From: Aquificaceae bacterium
GTDB taxonomy: Bacteria > Aquificota > Aquificia > Aquificales > Aquificaceae
Length of the DNA: 14,446 nt
Assembly (NCBI GenBank): GCA_015492115.1
Contig: WGFS01000183.1
Coordinates: 1 to 14,446 of the forward strand
Direction: 5' to 3'
A program made the position numbers and the translations under genes. The notes below the pieces were generated by a model. That model made no database searches and was not told the origin of the DNA. It worked only from the letters and a program-made list of their open reading frames with translations. Shown in pieces: positions 7,931 through 13,611 of this stretch (the stretch's first letter is position 1; every line of letters begins with the position of its first letter).

Positions 7931-7970
7931 CAGAAAAGTGATACCTGTTCTCCGTCATGACTGTTTTCTG
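7931..7970. repeat. Inverted repeat CAGAAAA / TTTTCTG in the divergent control region
   Basis: Perfect 7-bp arms at 7931-7937 and 7964-7970, with centres 33 bp apart (about three helical turns), in the 96-bp region between the divergent globin-sensor and ribbon-helix-helix genes. It could be a paired operator for a DNA-binding protein, for example the ribbon-helix-helix protein encoded next to it. Seven-base arms can also arise by chance in AT-rich DNA. Confidence 0.3.
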
Positions 7971-7978
7971 ATCGTGCA

Positions 7979-7984
7979 TATATT
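7979..7984 (+). promoter_or_regulatory. Candidate -10 box (TATATT) for the ribbon-helix-helix/diguanylate cyclase/trxB operon
   Basis: TATATT lies 20 nt before the TTG start at 8005. The predicted transcript start is at about 7991, so the leader would begin at the AAGGA ribosome site. The best -35 candidates around 7955-7961 match the consensus poorly. Confidence 0.3.
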
Positions 7985-7990
7985 CAGGTT

Positions 7991-7995
7991 AAGGA
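7991..7995 (+). promoter_or_regulatory. Ribosome binding site supporting a TTG start
   Basis: AAGGA lies 9 nt before the TTG at 8005. The alternative in-frame ATG at 8023 has only a run of A and G upstream, so this site is the reason to prefer TTG. An unrelated ATG-GTG-TAG triplet run overlaps it at 7995-8003. Confidence 0.45.
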
Positions 7996-8004
7996 TGGTG
8001 TAGT

Positions 8005-8283
8005 TTGAAGAAAAAGACGTACATGTTTGACGATGACACGCTGGAAGTTCTCAAGACCCTCAGGGAAGAGCTCGGTAAGAAGGAGACCCAGATAATAAGG
8101 GAGGCTCTAAGGCTTTACTTTGACAACCACAGGAACAACAGGGAGCTCATGCTGTCCCTCAACGATCTTCTTAACAGGATTGAGTCCATAGTCTCCCGGA
8201 TCTCCGAGCTCAGCTACAGGCTCGGCAGGTGTGAGGAGAGGAACAGATTCCTTGAGGAAGAGCTGAGGAAGCTCAGGGGATAA
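8005..8283 (+). CDS. Small ribbon-helix-helix (CopG-like) protein with coiled-coil tail
   Basis: A 92-residue protein. Residues 2-42 fit a ribbon-helix-helix DNA-binding fold: a beta strand KKTYMF, helix A at about 9-21 (DTLEVLKTLREEL), a short KK turn, and helix B (ETQIIREALRLYFDNH). The rest (about 47-91) is a charged, leucine-rich heptad-like helix ending in ERNRFLEEELRKL, typical of a coiled coil. Ribbon-helix-helix dimers usually bind short inverted or direct repeats and often repress their own operon. Here the gene heads an operon with a diguanylate cyclase (48 bp downstream) and trxB, and it faces the globin-sensor gene. The TTG start is chosen for its ribosome site; ATG at 8023 would remove six residues of the predicted DNA-contacting strand. 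The target is unknown. Confidence 0.75.
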   Translation: MKKKTYMFDDDTLEVLKTLREELGKKETQIIREALRLYFDNHRNNRELMLSLNDLLNRIESIVSRISELSYRLGRCEERNRFLEEELRKLRG

Positions 8284-8331
8284 CTCCTAAGTTAGAGAAG
8301 CAGGTAGGGAAAGGGGGTCTAAATTATACCC

Positions 8332-9909
8332 ATGGACTTCTCTTCCTTTGACCTCGTGCCTGTGCCGGTTCTCGTTCTGGACGAAAACTACAGGCTCCTG
8401 TTCGTCAACAGGAGGGCTCGTGAGGTTTACGGGAGCGGAGGTGATACCTGCTACACCCTGACCCACGGTTCTGAAAGCAGGTGCAGTGCTCAGGAGGGGC
8501 ATCCCTGTCCTATAGACTTCATCAGGGAGGAGAAGCTCCCCACCTACGGGACTGTTCACGTCCACAGGACTGAGGATGGAGATGCTTACTTTTACGTTCT
8601 CGCCAGCTACCTTGAGGAGGATAAACTCTTCCTCGTAATCCATCTTGATCTGACAGACCTGATCCGTTCCCTTGAGATATCGGAGCCCAGAACGGAACTC
8701 CTGATGTCCTCGGGTCCCATAGTCTTCTTCCTGAGGGAGAAGGATGAGGACTGGTCGGTAAAGTTCGTTTCTCCGAACGTTGCGGACACCTTTGGCTACA
8801 CAGCACAGGACTTCACGTCGGGCAGGGTCTCCTACTCGGACATAGTGCATCCCGAAGACCTGCCCAAGGTTATGGACGAGGTGGAGAGGTACTCAAAGGC
8901 AAAGGCACCCTCGTGGACGCATGAGGACTACAGAGTAATAACGAGAGATGGGAGGGTAAAGTGGGTTCTTGACCACACGGTTCCCGTCTTTGACGAAGAG
9001 ATGAACGTAACCCACTACTACAGCTACGTCATTGACATAACGGAGAAGCACGAACAGGAGGAGCTCTTCAGGAAACTTGCGGAGAGCAACCCAAACGGTG
9101 TGATACTCTTTGACTTCAGCAAGAAACGCATAATCTATGCAAACAGGGTTCTTTCAGAGATAACGGGCTACACGGAGGAGGAGCTCCGCTCCATAAAAGA
9201 CCCTCTGAAGTTGATACACCCCAAGGACAGGCATGTGGTGCTGAATCACATAAGGAGGAGGATAGAGGGCGACAGGGAGACCTTCTCTTACAACGTCAGG
9301 TTTCTTACGAAGGAGGGAAAGAACAGGTGGATGAAGATAATATCCACGGTCATAACCTACAGGGGAGAGGAGTGCACCCTCGTTACCCTGATAGACATAA
9401 CGGGGGAGAAGTCAAGGGAGAAGAGGCTCCACGACCTCGCCACCCACGACCAGCTGACGAGGATATACAACAGAAGAGCTCTGGTGATGTTCCTTGACAA
9501 GTACGTGCACTCAGCCCGAAGGTACGGCGCCCCCTTCTCGGTGATACTGATAGACCTTGACGACTTCAAAAAGGTGAACGACACCCACGGGCATCAGGCG
9601 GGAGACAGGGTTCTGAGGCTCATGTCAAGGATGGTCAGGCGTATGCTGAGGAGGACGGACGTGTTCGGCAGGTGGGGTGGGGAGGAGTTTCTCATCATAC
9701 TCCCCTTCAATGAAGACCCGTACCCCGTCGCTGAGAAGATAAGAAAGAGGCTGGAGTGCACCGAGTTCGGTAGCGTGGGCAGGGTTACAGCCTCCTTTGG
9801 TGCCACCTCCTACAGGAAGGGTGATACCATAGACTCTATGGTCGCGAGGGCTGACAGAGCCCTCTACGAGGCGAAAAGGCGCGGGAAGAACACGGTGGTT
9901 TACGTTTAG
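8332..9909 (+). CDS. Diguanylate cyclase with three PAS domains
   Basis: A 525-residue GGDEF protein that should make c-di-GMP from two GTP. Three PAS domains precede the cyclase: about 5-110, 122-238 and 244-362. The GGDEF domain (about 366-525) is intact: metal aspartate D408 in LIDLDDFKKVNDTHGHQAGD, active-site GGEEF at 449-453, and an RxxD product-inhibition site at 440-443 with the correct 5-residue spacing. The first PAS has three cysteines (C40, C51, C59) in a CYTLTHG...C...CP pattern, which may be a redox or metal feature. No membrane segment is seen. The ATG lies 13 nt after AAGGGGGT, a rather long spacing; upstream reading meets a stop at 8320, so no earlier start exists. The stop codon overlaps the trxB ribosome site. 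Confidence 0.93.
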   Translation: MDFSSFDLVPVPVLVLDENYRLLFVNRRAREVYGSGGDTCYTLTHGSESRCSAQEGHPCPIDFIREEKLPTYGTVHVHRTEDGDAYFYVLASYLEEDKLFLVIHLDLTDLIRSLEISEPRTELLMSSGPIVFFLREKDEDWSVKFVSPNVADTFGYTAQDFTSGRVSYSDIVHPEDLPKVMDEVERYSKAKAPSWTHEDYRVITRDGRVKWVLDHTVPVFDEEMNVTHYYSYVIDITEKHEQEELFRKLAESNPNGVILFDFSKKRIIYANRVLSEITGYTEEELRSIKDPLKLIHPKDRHVVLNHIRRRIEGDRETFSYNVRFLTKEGKNRWMKIISTVITYRGEECTLVTLIDITGEKSREKRLHDLATHDQLTRIYNRRALVMFLDKYVHSARRYGAPFSVILIDLDDFKKVNDTHGHQAGDRVLRLMSRMVRRMLRRTDVFGRWGGEEFLIILPFNEDPYPVAEKIRKRLECTEFGSVGRVTASFGATSYRKGDTIDSMVARADRALYEAKRRGKNTVVYV

Positions 9910-9914
9910 GAGGT
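9908..9914 (+). promoter_or_regulatory. Strong ribosome binding site of trxB
   Basis: AGGAGGT, 7 nt before the trxB ATG at 9922, overlapping the TAG stop of the diguanylate cyclase. It fixes the trxB start and indicates that the two genes share a transcript. Confidence 0.8.
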
Positions 9915-9921
9915 TTGGGAC

Positions 9922-10857
9922 ATGGGAGACGTGGAGAAGGTGATAATAATCGGCGGAGCCTGCGCGGGGCTTACAGCGGGCATATACACAGCAAGGGCGA
10001 AGTTAAACCCCCTGCTCTTTGCTGGGCACATGTTCGGCGGTCAGCTCATGATGACCTCCGACGTGGAGAACTTCCCGGGTTTCCCCGAGGGTATTCAGGG
10101 ACCGGAGCTGATGGAGAGGTTCAGACAGCAGGCTGAGAAGTTCGGCACGAGGATAGTCTATGAGAACGTTATAAAGGTTGATTTCAAGAGCAGACCCTTC
10201 CGGGTGTGGGCTGGAGGGGAGGAGTACAGCGCTGAGAGCGTTATAGTCGCTACCGGAGCAAGACCCCGTATGCTTGGGCTTGAGTCGGAGGCGCTCCTCA
10301 TGGGGAAGGGAGTCTCCTACTGTGCGGTCTGCGACGGAGCCTTTTACAAGGAAAAGGACGTGGTTGTAGTGGGAGGTGGGGACTCGGCTATGGAGGAGGC
10401 TCTCCACCTGACCCACCATGCAAGGAGCGTCACTGTCATACACAGGAGGGACAAGCTCAGGGCTTCCAAGATAATGCAGGAGAGAGCCTTTGAGAACCCA
10501 AAGATAAACTTCGTCTGGGACAGCGTGGTTGAGGATATCTACGACGTGAACGAGGGGAAGGTCACCGGAGTTCTCGTAAAGAACGTAAAGACGAATGAGC
10601 TCAAAGAGATAAGGTGTGATGGCGTATTCATAGCCATAGGGCACGAACCGAATACAGACGTCTTTGTGGGACAGCTCGCCCTTGACTCCCACGGATACAT
10701 AAAAGTTCACGACCACGTTAAGACCTCAGTGGAGGGTGTCTTCGCGGCAGGGGACGTCCACGACCACAGGTACAGGCAGGCTATAACAGCTTCAGCCTTC
10801 GGTTGTATGGCAGCCCTTGAGTGCGAGAGGTATCTGTCCGAGAAGGGACTAATCTAA
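9922..10857 (+). CDS. trxB: Thioredoxin reductase (NADPH, FAD)
   Basis: A 311-residue low-molecular-weight thioredoxin reductase, the usual size, which passes electrons from NADPH through FAD to thioredoxin. The redox-active pair is C134-AV-C137 followed by D138. The NADPH domain has VVVVGGGDSAMEEA (147-160) and HRRDKLRASK (174-183), whose arginines bind the NADPH phosphate. The C-terminal FAD block is VFAAGDV (273-279). The N-terminal FAD loop is unusual: GGACAG (11-16) where the family normally has GxGxAG, so the second glycine of the dinucleotide fingerprint is alanine and the usual proline is cysteine (C14). It is cotranscribed with the diguanylate cyclase and its last codons overlap the end of the convergent ATPase gene. 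Confidence 0.93.
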   Translation: MGDVEKVIIIGGACAGLTAGIYTARAKLNPLLFAGHMFGGQLMMTSDVENFPGFPEGIQGPELMERFRQQAEKFGTRIVYENVIKVDFKSRPFRVWAGGEEYSAESVIVATGARPRMLGLESEALLMGKGVSYCAVCDGAFYKEKDVVVVGGGDSAMEEALHLTHHARSVTVIHRRDKLRASKIMQERAFENPKINFVWDSVVEDIYDVNEGKVTGVLVKNVKTNELKEIRCDGVFIAIGHEPNTDVFVGQLALDSHGYIKVHDHVKTSVEGVFAAGDVHDHRYRQAITASAFGCMAALECERYLSEKGLI

Positions 10858-11510
10858 TCTACCACCTGCCCATCCTTCAGGTTCACTATCCTGTGGAAGA
10901 AGGGCTTGAGGTCTGGGTTGTGGGTTGCGACAACGAATGTAATACCCTTCTCCTCGTTCAGCTTCCTGAAGAGCTCAAATATCTTCCTCCCCTCCTCCCA
11001 GTCTATGTTCCCCGTTGGCTCATCCGCAAGTATAACCGCGGGCTCACTTATCAGAGCCCTGGCTATGGCTACCCTCTGCTGTTCACCCCCCGAGAGCTGG
11101 TAGGGTTTGTGGTTAAGCCTGTGGGACAGTCTCAGGAACTCAAGTAGCTCAAGGGCTTTATCCTTTGCGTCCTTTATGCCAAGAAGCTGGGCTATAAGAA
11201 GGAGGTTCTCCAGAACGTTGAAGTCCTCAAGGAGGTAGTAGAACTGGAACACATATGCTACCTTTCTCTTCCTGAACTCGGCGAGCTCGTCTTCACCCAT
11301 AGGGCTTATGGGTTTTTTGAATAGAAAGACCTCGCCTTCGCTCGGTTTATCAAGACCTCCTATCAGGTGCAGAAGCGTGCTCTTACCTGAACCCGAAGGA
11401 CCCATCACGCCAACGAACTCACCCCTGTTAACGCTGAGGTTTACGCCCTTCAACGCCTGTGTCCCGTCCGGGTAAACCTTCCAGACATCTTTAGCTCTTA
11501 TAACTTCCAT
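10854..11510 (-). CDS. lolD: ABC transporter ATPase, LolD type (lipoprotein release)
   Basis: A 218-residue ABC ATPase, the normal size for LolD/MacB-type subunits. Numbering from a GTG one codon upstream, Walker A is GPSGSGKST (38-46), the Q-loop glutamine is Q90, the signature is LSGGEQQR (140-147), Walker B is VILADEPTG (160-168) and the switch histidine is H198. Together with the LolC/E-type permease it should form a complex that extracts lipoproteins from the inner membrane. ATG at 11508-11510 is preferred over the GTG at 11513 because GAGGA lies 7 nt before it. The ATG overlaps the permease stop by one base (TGATG). Its stop overlaps the trxB end on the other strand. MacB- or FtsE-like roles cannot be fully excluded, but the neighbour supports Lol. 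Confidence 0.88.
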   Translation of the reverse strand: MEVIRAKDVWKVYPDGTQALKGVNLSVNRGEFVGVMGPSGSGKSTLLHLIGGLDKPSEGEVFLFKKPISPMGEDELAEFRKRKVAYVFQFYYLLEDFNVLENLLLIAQLLGIKDAKDKALELLEFLRLSHRLNHKPYQLSGGEQQRVAIARALISEPAVILADEPTGNIDWEEGRKIFELFRKLNEEKGITFVVATHNPDLKPFFHRIVNLKDGQVVD

Positions 11511-12697
11511 CACTCGTTCCTCAGGATATTTACTATGTTTTCTCTGGACGCCCTCACCGCTGGAATGAGCGAGGATACGAAGGAGAGCAGGAGAGTCCCG
11601 AGGAAGGTCGCGGTCAGGTCAAGGGGTTTGAGGTGAACGGGTATGTAGCTCATCATATAGACCTCTTCCGGAACCCTTATGAGCCTGTACTCGTTTATGA
11701 AGTAGGCGAGCACGAAGGAGGTGAGCACTCCCAGGGTTGCTCCCACGAGCCCTATGGTGAGACCAACGGATACGAAGATCTTTAGCACACCTCCGCTCTT
11801 CATACCGAAGGTCTTCAGAACAGCTATATCCCTTATCTTCTCCTTTGACTTCACGAATAGAAGGCTCGTTATGTTGAAGGAGGCTACGAGAACCATGAGG
11901 AGGAGTATGAGAAAGAGGGCTAACTTCTCAAGCTGGAGGGCGTTGAATAGGGGCTTGTTCAGGTCTATCCAGGAGCGCACTAGTATCAGCTCGTTGTTTA
12001 TCGCCTTCTCTATCCTTTTCTTGACCTCCTGAGCAAGGTAAGGGTCATCTATGTAAACCTCTATCCCTTCAAACTTGAAACCTCTCTTGAAGAACCTCTT
12101 TGCGGATCTATCCTTCATGTACACGATCACGAAGTCCCTGTCGTAGGCTCCCGTGCTGAAGACACCCCCTATGGTGACCTCCTTCGTTTTCGGAATAAAC
12201 CCCGTAGGGGTTCTTATACCCATGGGGAAGACCAGTACCGCAGTATCCCCCGCGGACACGCCCAGGACATCCGCCACACCCTTTCCTATGACAAGACTCT
12301 GGAGCTTCCCCTTCACGAGGTGACGACCCACAAGCTCTCTGAAGGCTCTTTCCCTGAAGTCAACCGCCTTCACGGTCACGGGCTGTAGTCTCTCCTCCTT
12401 TCCGAGTATCGCGCTGTACAGGGTAAAGGGCAGAGTCTCCTTAACCCCGGGGACGCTCTCAACCTTCTTTCTCACGCTTGCGAGGTCTGCCTCACCTATC
12501 ACGCTCACGACTATGTGGGGAGCGGTTGAGAGTATCTTCTCCTTCAGAGAGTCCTGAAAGCCCGTGAATACGCCCAGCGTGAGGAGTATGGCACACACGC
12601 TCAGAAAGACACCGAAGAAGGATATGAAGGTTATGAGCAGGGTGCTACCCTTTACAGAGAGGAGGTATCTCAGAGCTATCCTGAGAGTGAGGCTCAT
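11510..12697 (-). CDS. LolC/LolE-family lipoprotein-releasing ABC permease
   Basis: A 395-residue FtsX-superfamily permease with the LolC/E layout: membrane helix at about 20-42, a large periplasmic domain (about 45-255) and three helices at about 258-282, 306-333 and 360-382. Diagnostic Lol motifs are WIDLNKPLFNALQLEK (243-258) and the SFNITSLLFVKSKEKIRDIAVLKTFGM region just after helix two. Only one permease gene is present beside the ATPase, so the transporter may be a homodimer (as proposed for LolF-type systems), or the partner lies elsewhere. Its ATG overlaps the PilZ stop in an ATGA, and its stop overlaps the ATPase start, so all three genes are probably translated as a coupled unit. 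The protein is slightly short of the roughly 400-415 residues common for the family but looks complete. Confidence 0.88.
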   Translation of the reverse strand: MSLTLRIALRYLLSVKGSTLLITFISFFGVFLSVCAILLTLGVFTGFQDSLKEKILSTAPHIVVSVIGEADLASVRKKVESVPGVKETLPFTLYSAILGKEERLQPVTVKAVDFRERAFRELVGRHLVKGKLQSLVIGKGVADVLGVSAGDTAVLVFPMGIRTPTGFIPKTKEVTIGGVFSTGAYDRDFVIVYMKDRSAKRFFKRGFKFEGIEVYIDDPYLAQEVKKRIEKAINNELILVRSWIDLNKPLFNALQLEKLALFLILLLMVLVASFNITSLLFVKSKEKIRDIAVLKTFGMKSGGVLKIFVSVGLTIGLVGATLGVLTSFVLAYFINEYRLIRVPEEVYMMSYIPVHLKPLDLTATFLGTLLLSFVSSLIPAVRASRENIVNILRNE

Positions 12698-13392
12698 TCA
12701 ACAAACCTCAAGGATTGAATGATCTCCTTCTGTCTGTTTATAACGTATCTCCTTATCTTGGTGAGTTCTTCCCTTGGAAAATCAACCTCAAAGCCGAGCC
12801 TGACATAAACGTCCTTTCCAAGTCCCACCACGTTCTTGAGCCTTCCTTTACCAACCGCGGTTCCGTTATCGGGCAGGTGCACCTTTAGAGGAAACTCTAT
12901 CACCTCCTCCTCTTTGAGCTCTTCTATCTTCTTCTGAAGAAAGTTTATAAAGTCCCTGTTCTCTTCAGTGCTAAGGCAAAGCCCAACACCCGTTTCACTT
13001 ATGTCTTTGGCTGAGAGCCTGAAGCCATGCCCGTCAAAATTTACCTCAACTATAACGGGTTTGTTCTCGTCGGGTTCCACGCGTACTGAGCGCCTCTTTA
13101 TAAACTCCGGAGGCTCAACGAAGTTCTCCACTGTGAGCACGAGCTCCTTCCCCAGATTGCTGAAGACCTGGGTCTGGGCGTACTCGTCAAGGGACAGCTT
13201 TACGTAAACAGGGTCAAGGGTTGAGAAGGCGGACTTGGTCAGACACCTCCTCCAGTCAAAACCGAGCAGTCTCCCCTCGTCATCAACCCAGTTAAGCTTC
13301 AGGTTTGCCTTTACGGGTATCTCCTTGTACTTGGTTATAACGTCATAGTACTCCCCGGGCTTGAACACCTCCGATATCTTTAACTTCTCCAT
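12694..13392 (-). CDS. PilZ-domain c-di-GMP receptor (YcgR-like layout), first gene of the Lol operon
   Basis: A 232-residue protein from the ATG at 13390-13392; a TTG at 13401 would add three residues. An N-terminal beta-rich domain (about 5-95) resembles the PilZ-N domain of YcgR-like proteins, and a C-terminal PilZ domain follows (about 97-210). Both ligand motifs are intact: RRSVR (RxxxR) and, about 25 residues on, DISETG (DxSxxG). A helix of about 20 residues ends the protein. c-di-GMP binding is well supported and the target is unknown. Its stop overlaps the permease start in an ATGA, which ties a c-di-GMP receptor to lipoprotein export genes. No Shine-Dalgarno precedes either start. 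A TATACT box 11 nt before the ATG favours the ATG, because transcription would begin after the TTG. Confidence 0.82.
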   Translation of the reverse strand: MEKLKISEVFKPGEYYDVITKYKEIPVKANLKLNWVDDEGRLLGFDWRRCLTKSAFSTLDPVYVKLSLDEYAQTQVFSNLGKELVLTVENFVEPPEFIKRRSVRVEPDENKPVIVEVNFDGHGFRLSAKDISETGVGLCLSTEENRDFINFLQKKIEELKEEEVIEFPLKVHLPDNGTAVGKGRLKNVVGLGKDVYVRLGFEVDFPREELTKIRRYVINRQKEIIQSLRFVE

Positions 13393-13403
13393 GAGTTCCA
13401 AAT

Positions 13404-13409
13404 AGTATA
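13404..13409 (-). promoter_or_regulatory. Candidate -10 box (TATACT) for the PilZ-Lol operon
   Basis: Minus-strand TATACT, 11 nt before the ATG at 13392. The predicted start of transcription is at about 13397, giving a leader of only a few bases. The hexamers at 17-18 bp spacing (GTCAAG, TGTCAA) match a -35 poorly. It lies divergent to, and about 20 bp from, the tRNA promoter. Confidence 0.4.
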
Positions 13410-13426
13410 ATCAAGTTTTAACGGGC

Positions 13427-13455
13427 TTGACACAAGGAAGTCCCGCACTTATAAT
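13427..13455 (+). promoter_or_regulatory. Consensus sigma-70 promoter of tRNA-Glu
   Basis: TTGACA at 13427-13432 and TATAAT at 13450-13455, both perfect consensus, separated by exactly 17 bp. The predicted transcript start is at about 13462, 15 nt before the mature tRNA, so RNase P would trim a short leader. This is the best promoter in the window, as expected for a stable RNA gene. Transcription may continue into uvrB, since no terminator is seen after the tRNA. Confidence 0.88.
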
Positions 13456-13465
13456 ACTTCCTTGT
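13432..13465. repeat. Perfect 10-bp inverted repeat embracing the tRNA promoter
   Basis: Arms ACAAGGAAGT (13432-13441) and ACTTCCTTGT (13456-13465) are perfect reverse complements separated by 14 bp. The left arm starts at the last base of the -35 box, the spacer ends with the whole -10 box, and the right arm covers the predicted transcript start. The position is that of an operator. A shorter overlapping pair, AAGT/ACTT at 13438-13441 and 13447-13450, also exists. No known regulator is assigned. Confidence 0.6.
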
Positions 13466-13476
13466 CTTAGGTGGTT

Positions 13477-13554
13477 GCCCCCATCGTCTAGCCTGGCCTA
13501 GGACGCCGGCCTTTCACGCCGGAAACGCGGGTTCAAATCCCGCTGGGGGTGCCA
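13477..13554 (+). tRNA. tRNA-Glu (anticodon TTC)
   Basis: A complete 78-nt tRNA. The acceptor arm GCCCCCA pairs with TGGGGGT (first pair G:U), followed by discriminator G and an encoded CCA. The D-arm is GTCT...AGGAC, as in other bacterial tRNA-Glu. The anticodon stem CCGGC/GCCGG holds loop CTTTCAC with anticodon TTC at 13513-13515. The T-arm is GCGGG-TTCAAAT-CCCGC. It reads GAA and GAG. It is served by the consensus promoter directly upstream and followed after 57 bp by uvrB. Confidence 0.96.
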
Positions 13555-13585
13555 TCTGTCTCTAAAATATGAACTCCCTAAAACC

Positions 13586-13600
13586 ATATTTGGGGAATAT
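13586..13600. repeat. Short palindrome ATATT-N5-AATAT before uvrB
   Basis: ATATT and AATAT half-sites with a 5-bp TGGGG spacer, ending 11 nt before the uvrB ATG. The left half also pairs with AAATATG at 13565-13571 (7-bp arms, 13-nt loop). It might be an operator or an untypical hairpin. No LexA-like site is recognised. Low information content, so chance is a fair explanation. Confidence 0.25.
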
Positions 13601-13611
13601 CTTTATCTCCT

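Noticed and set aside
7995..8003. Two-codon ATG-GTG-TAG frame just before the TTG start at 8005
   Set aside because: It overlaps the presumed ribosome site and has none of its own. Too short to support a leader-peptide claim.
8281..8294. Small hairpin TAACT-CCTA-AGTTA at the end of the ribbon-helix-helix gene
   Set aside because: A five-pair AT-rich stem without a U-run is too weak for an intrinsic terminator, and the cyclase gene follows in the same direction.
8287..8850. 187-codon open frame on the minus strand opposite the diguanylate cyclase
   Set aside because: Shadow of the PAS region. It has no motif, and a real operon runs on the plus strand.
10003..10716. 237-codon open frame on the minus strand opposite trxB
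   Set aside because: It lies entirely within the well-supported trxB and has no domain features. Long antisense frames are expected with this codon usage.
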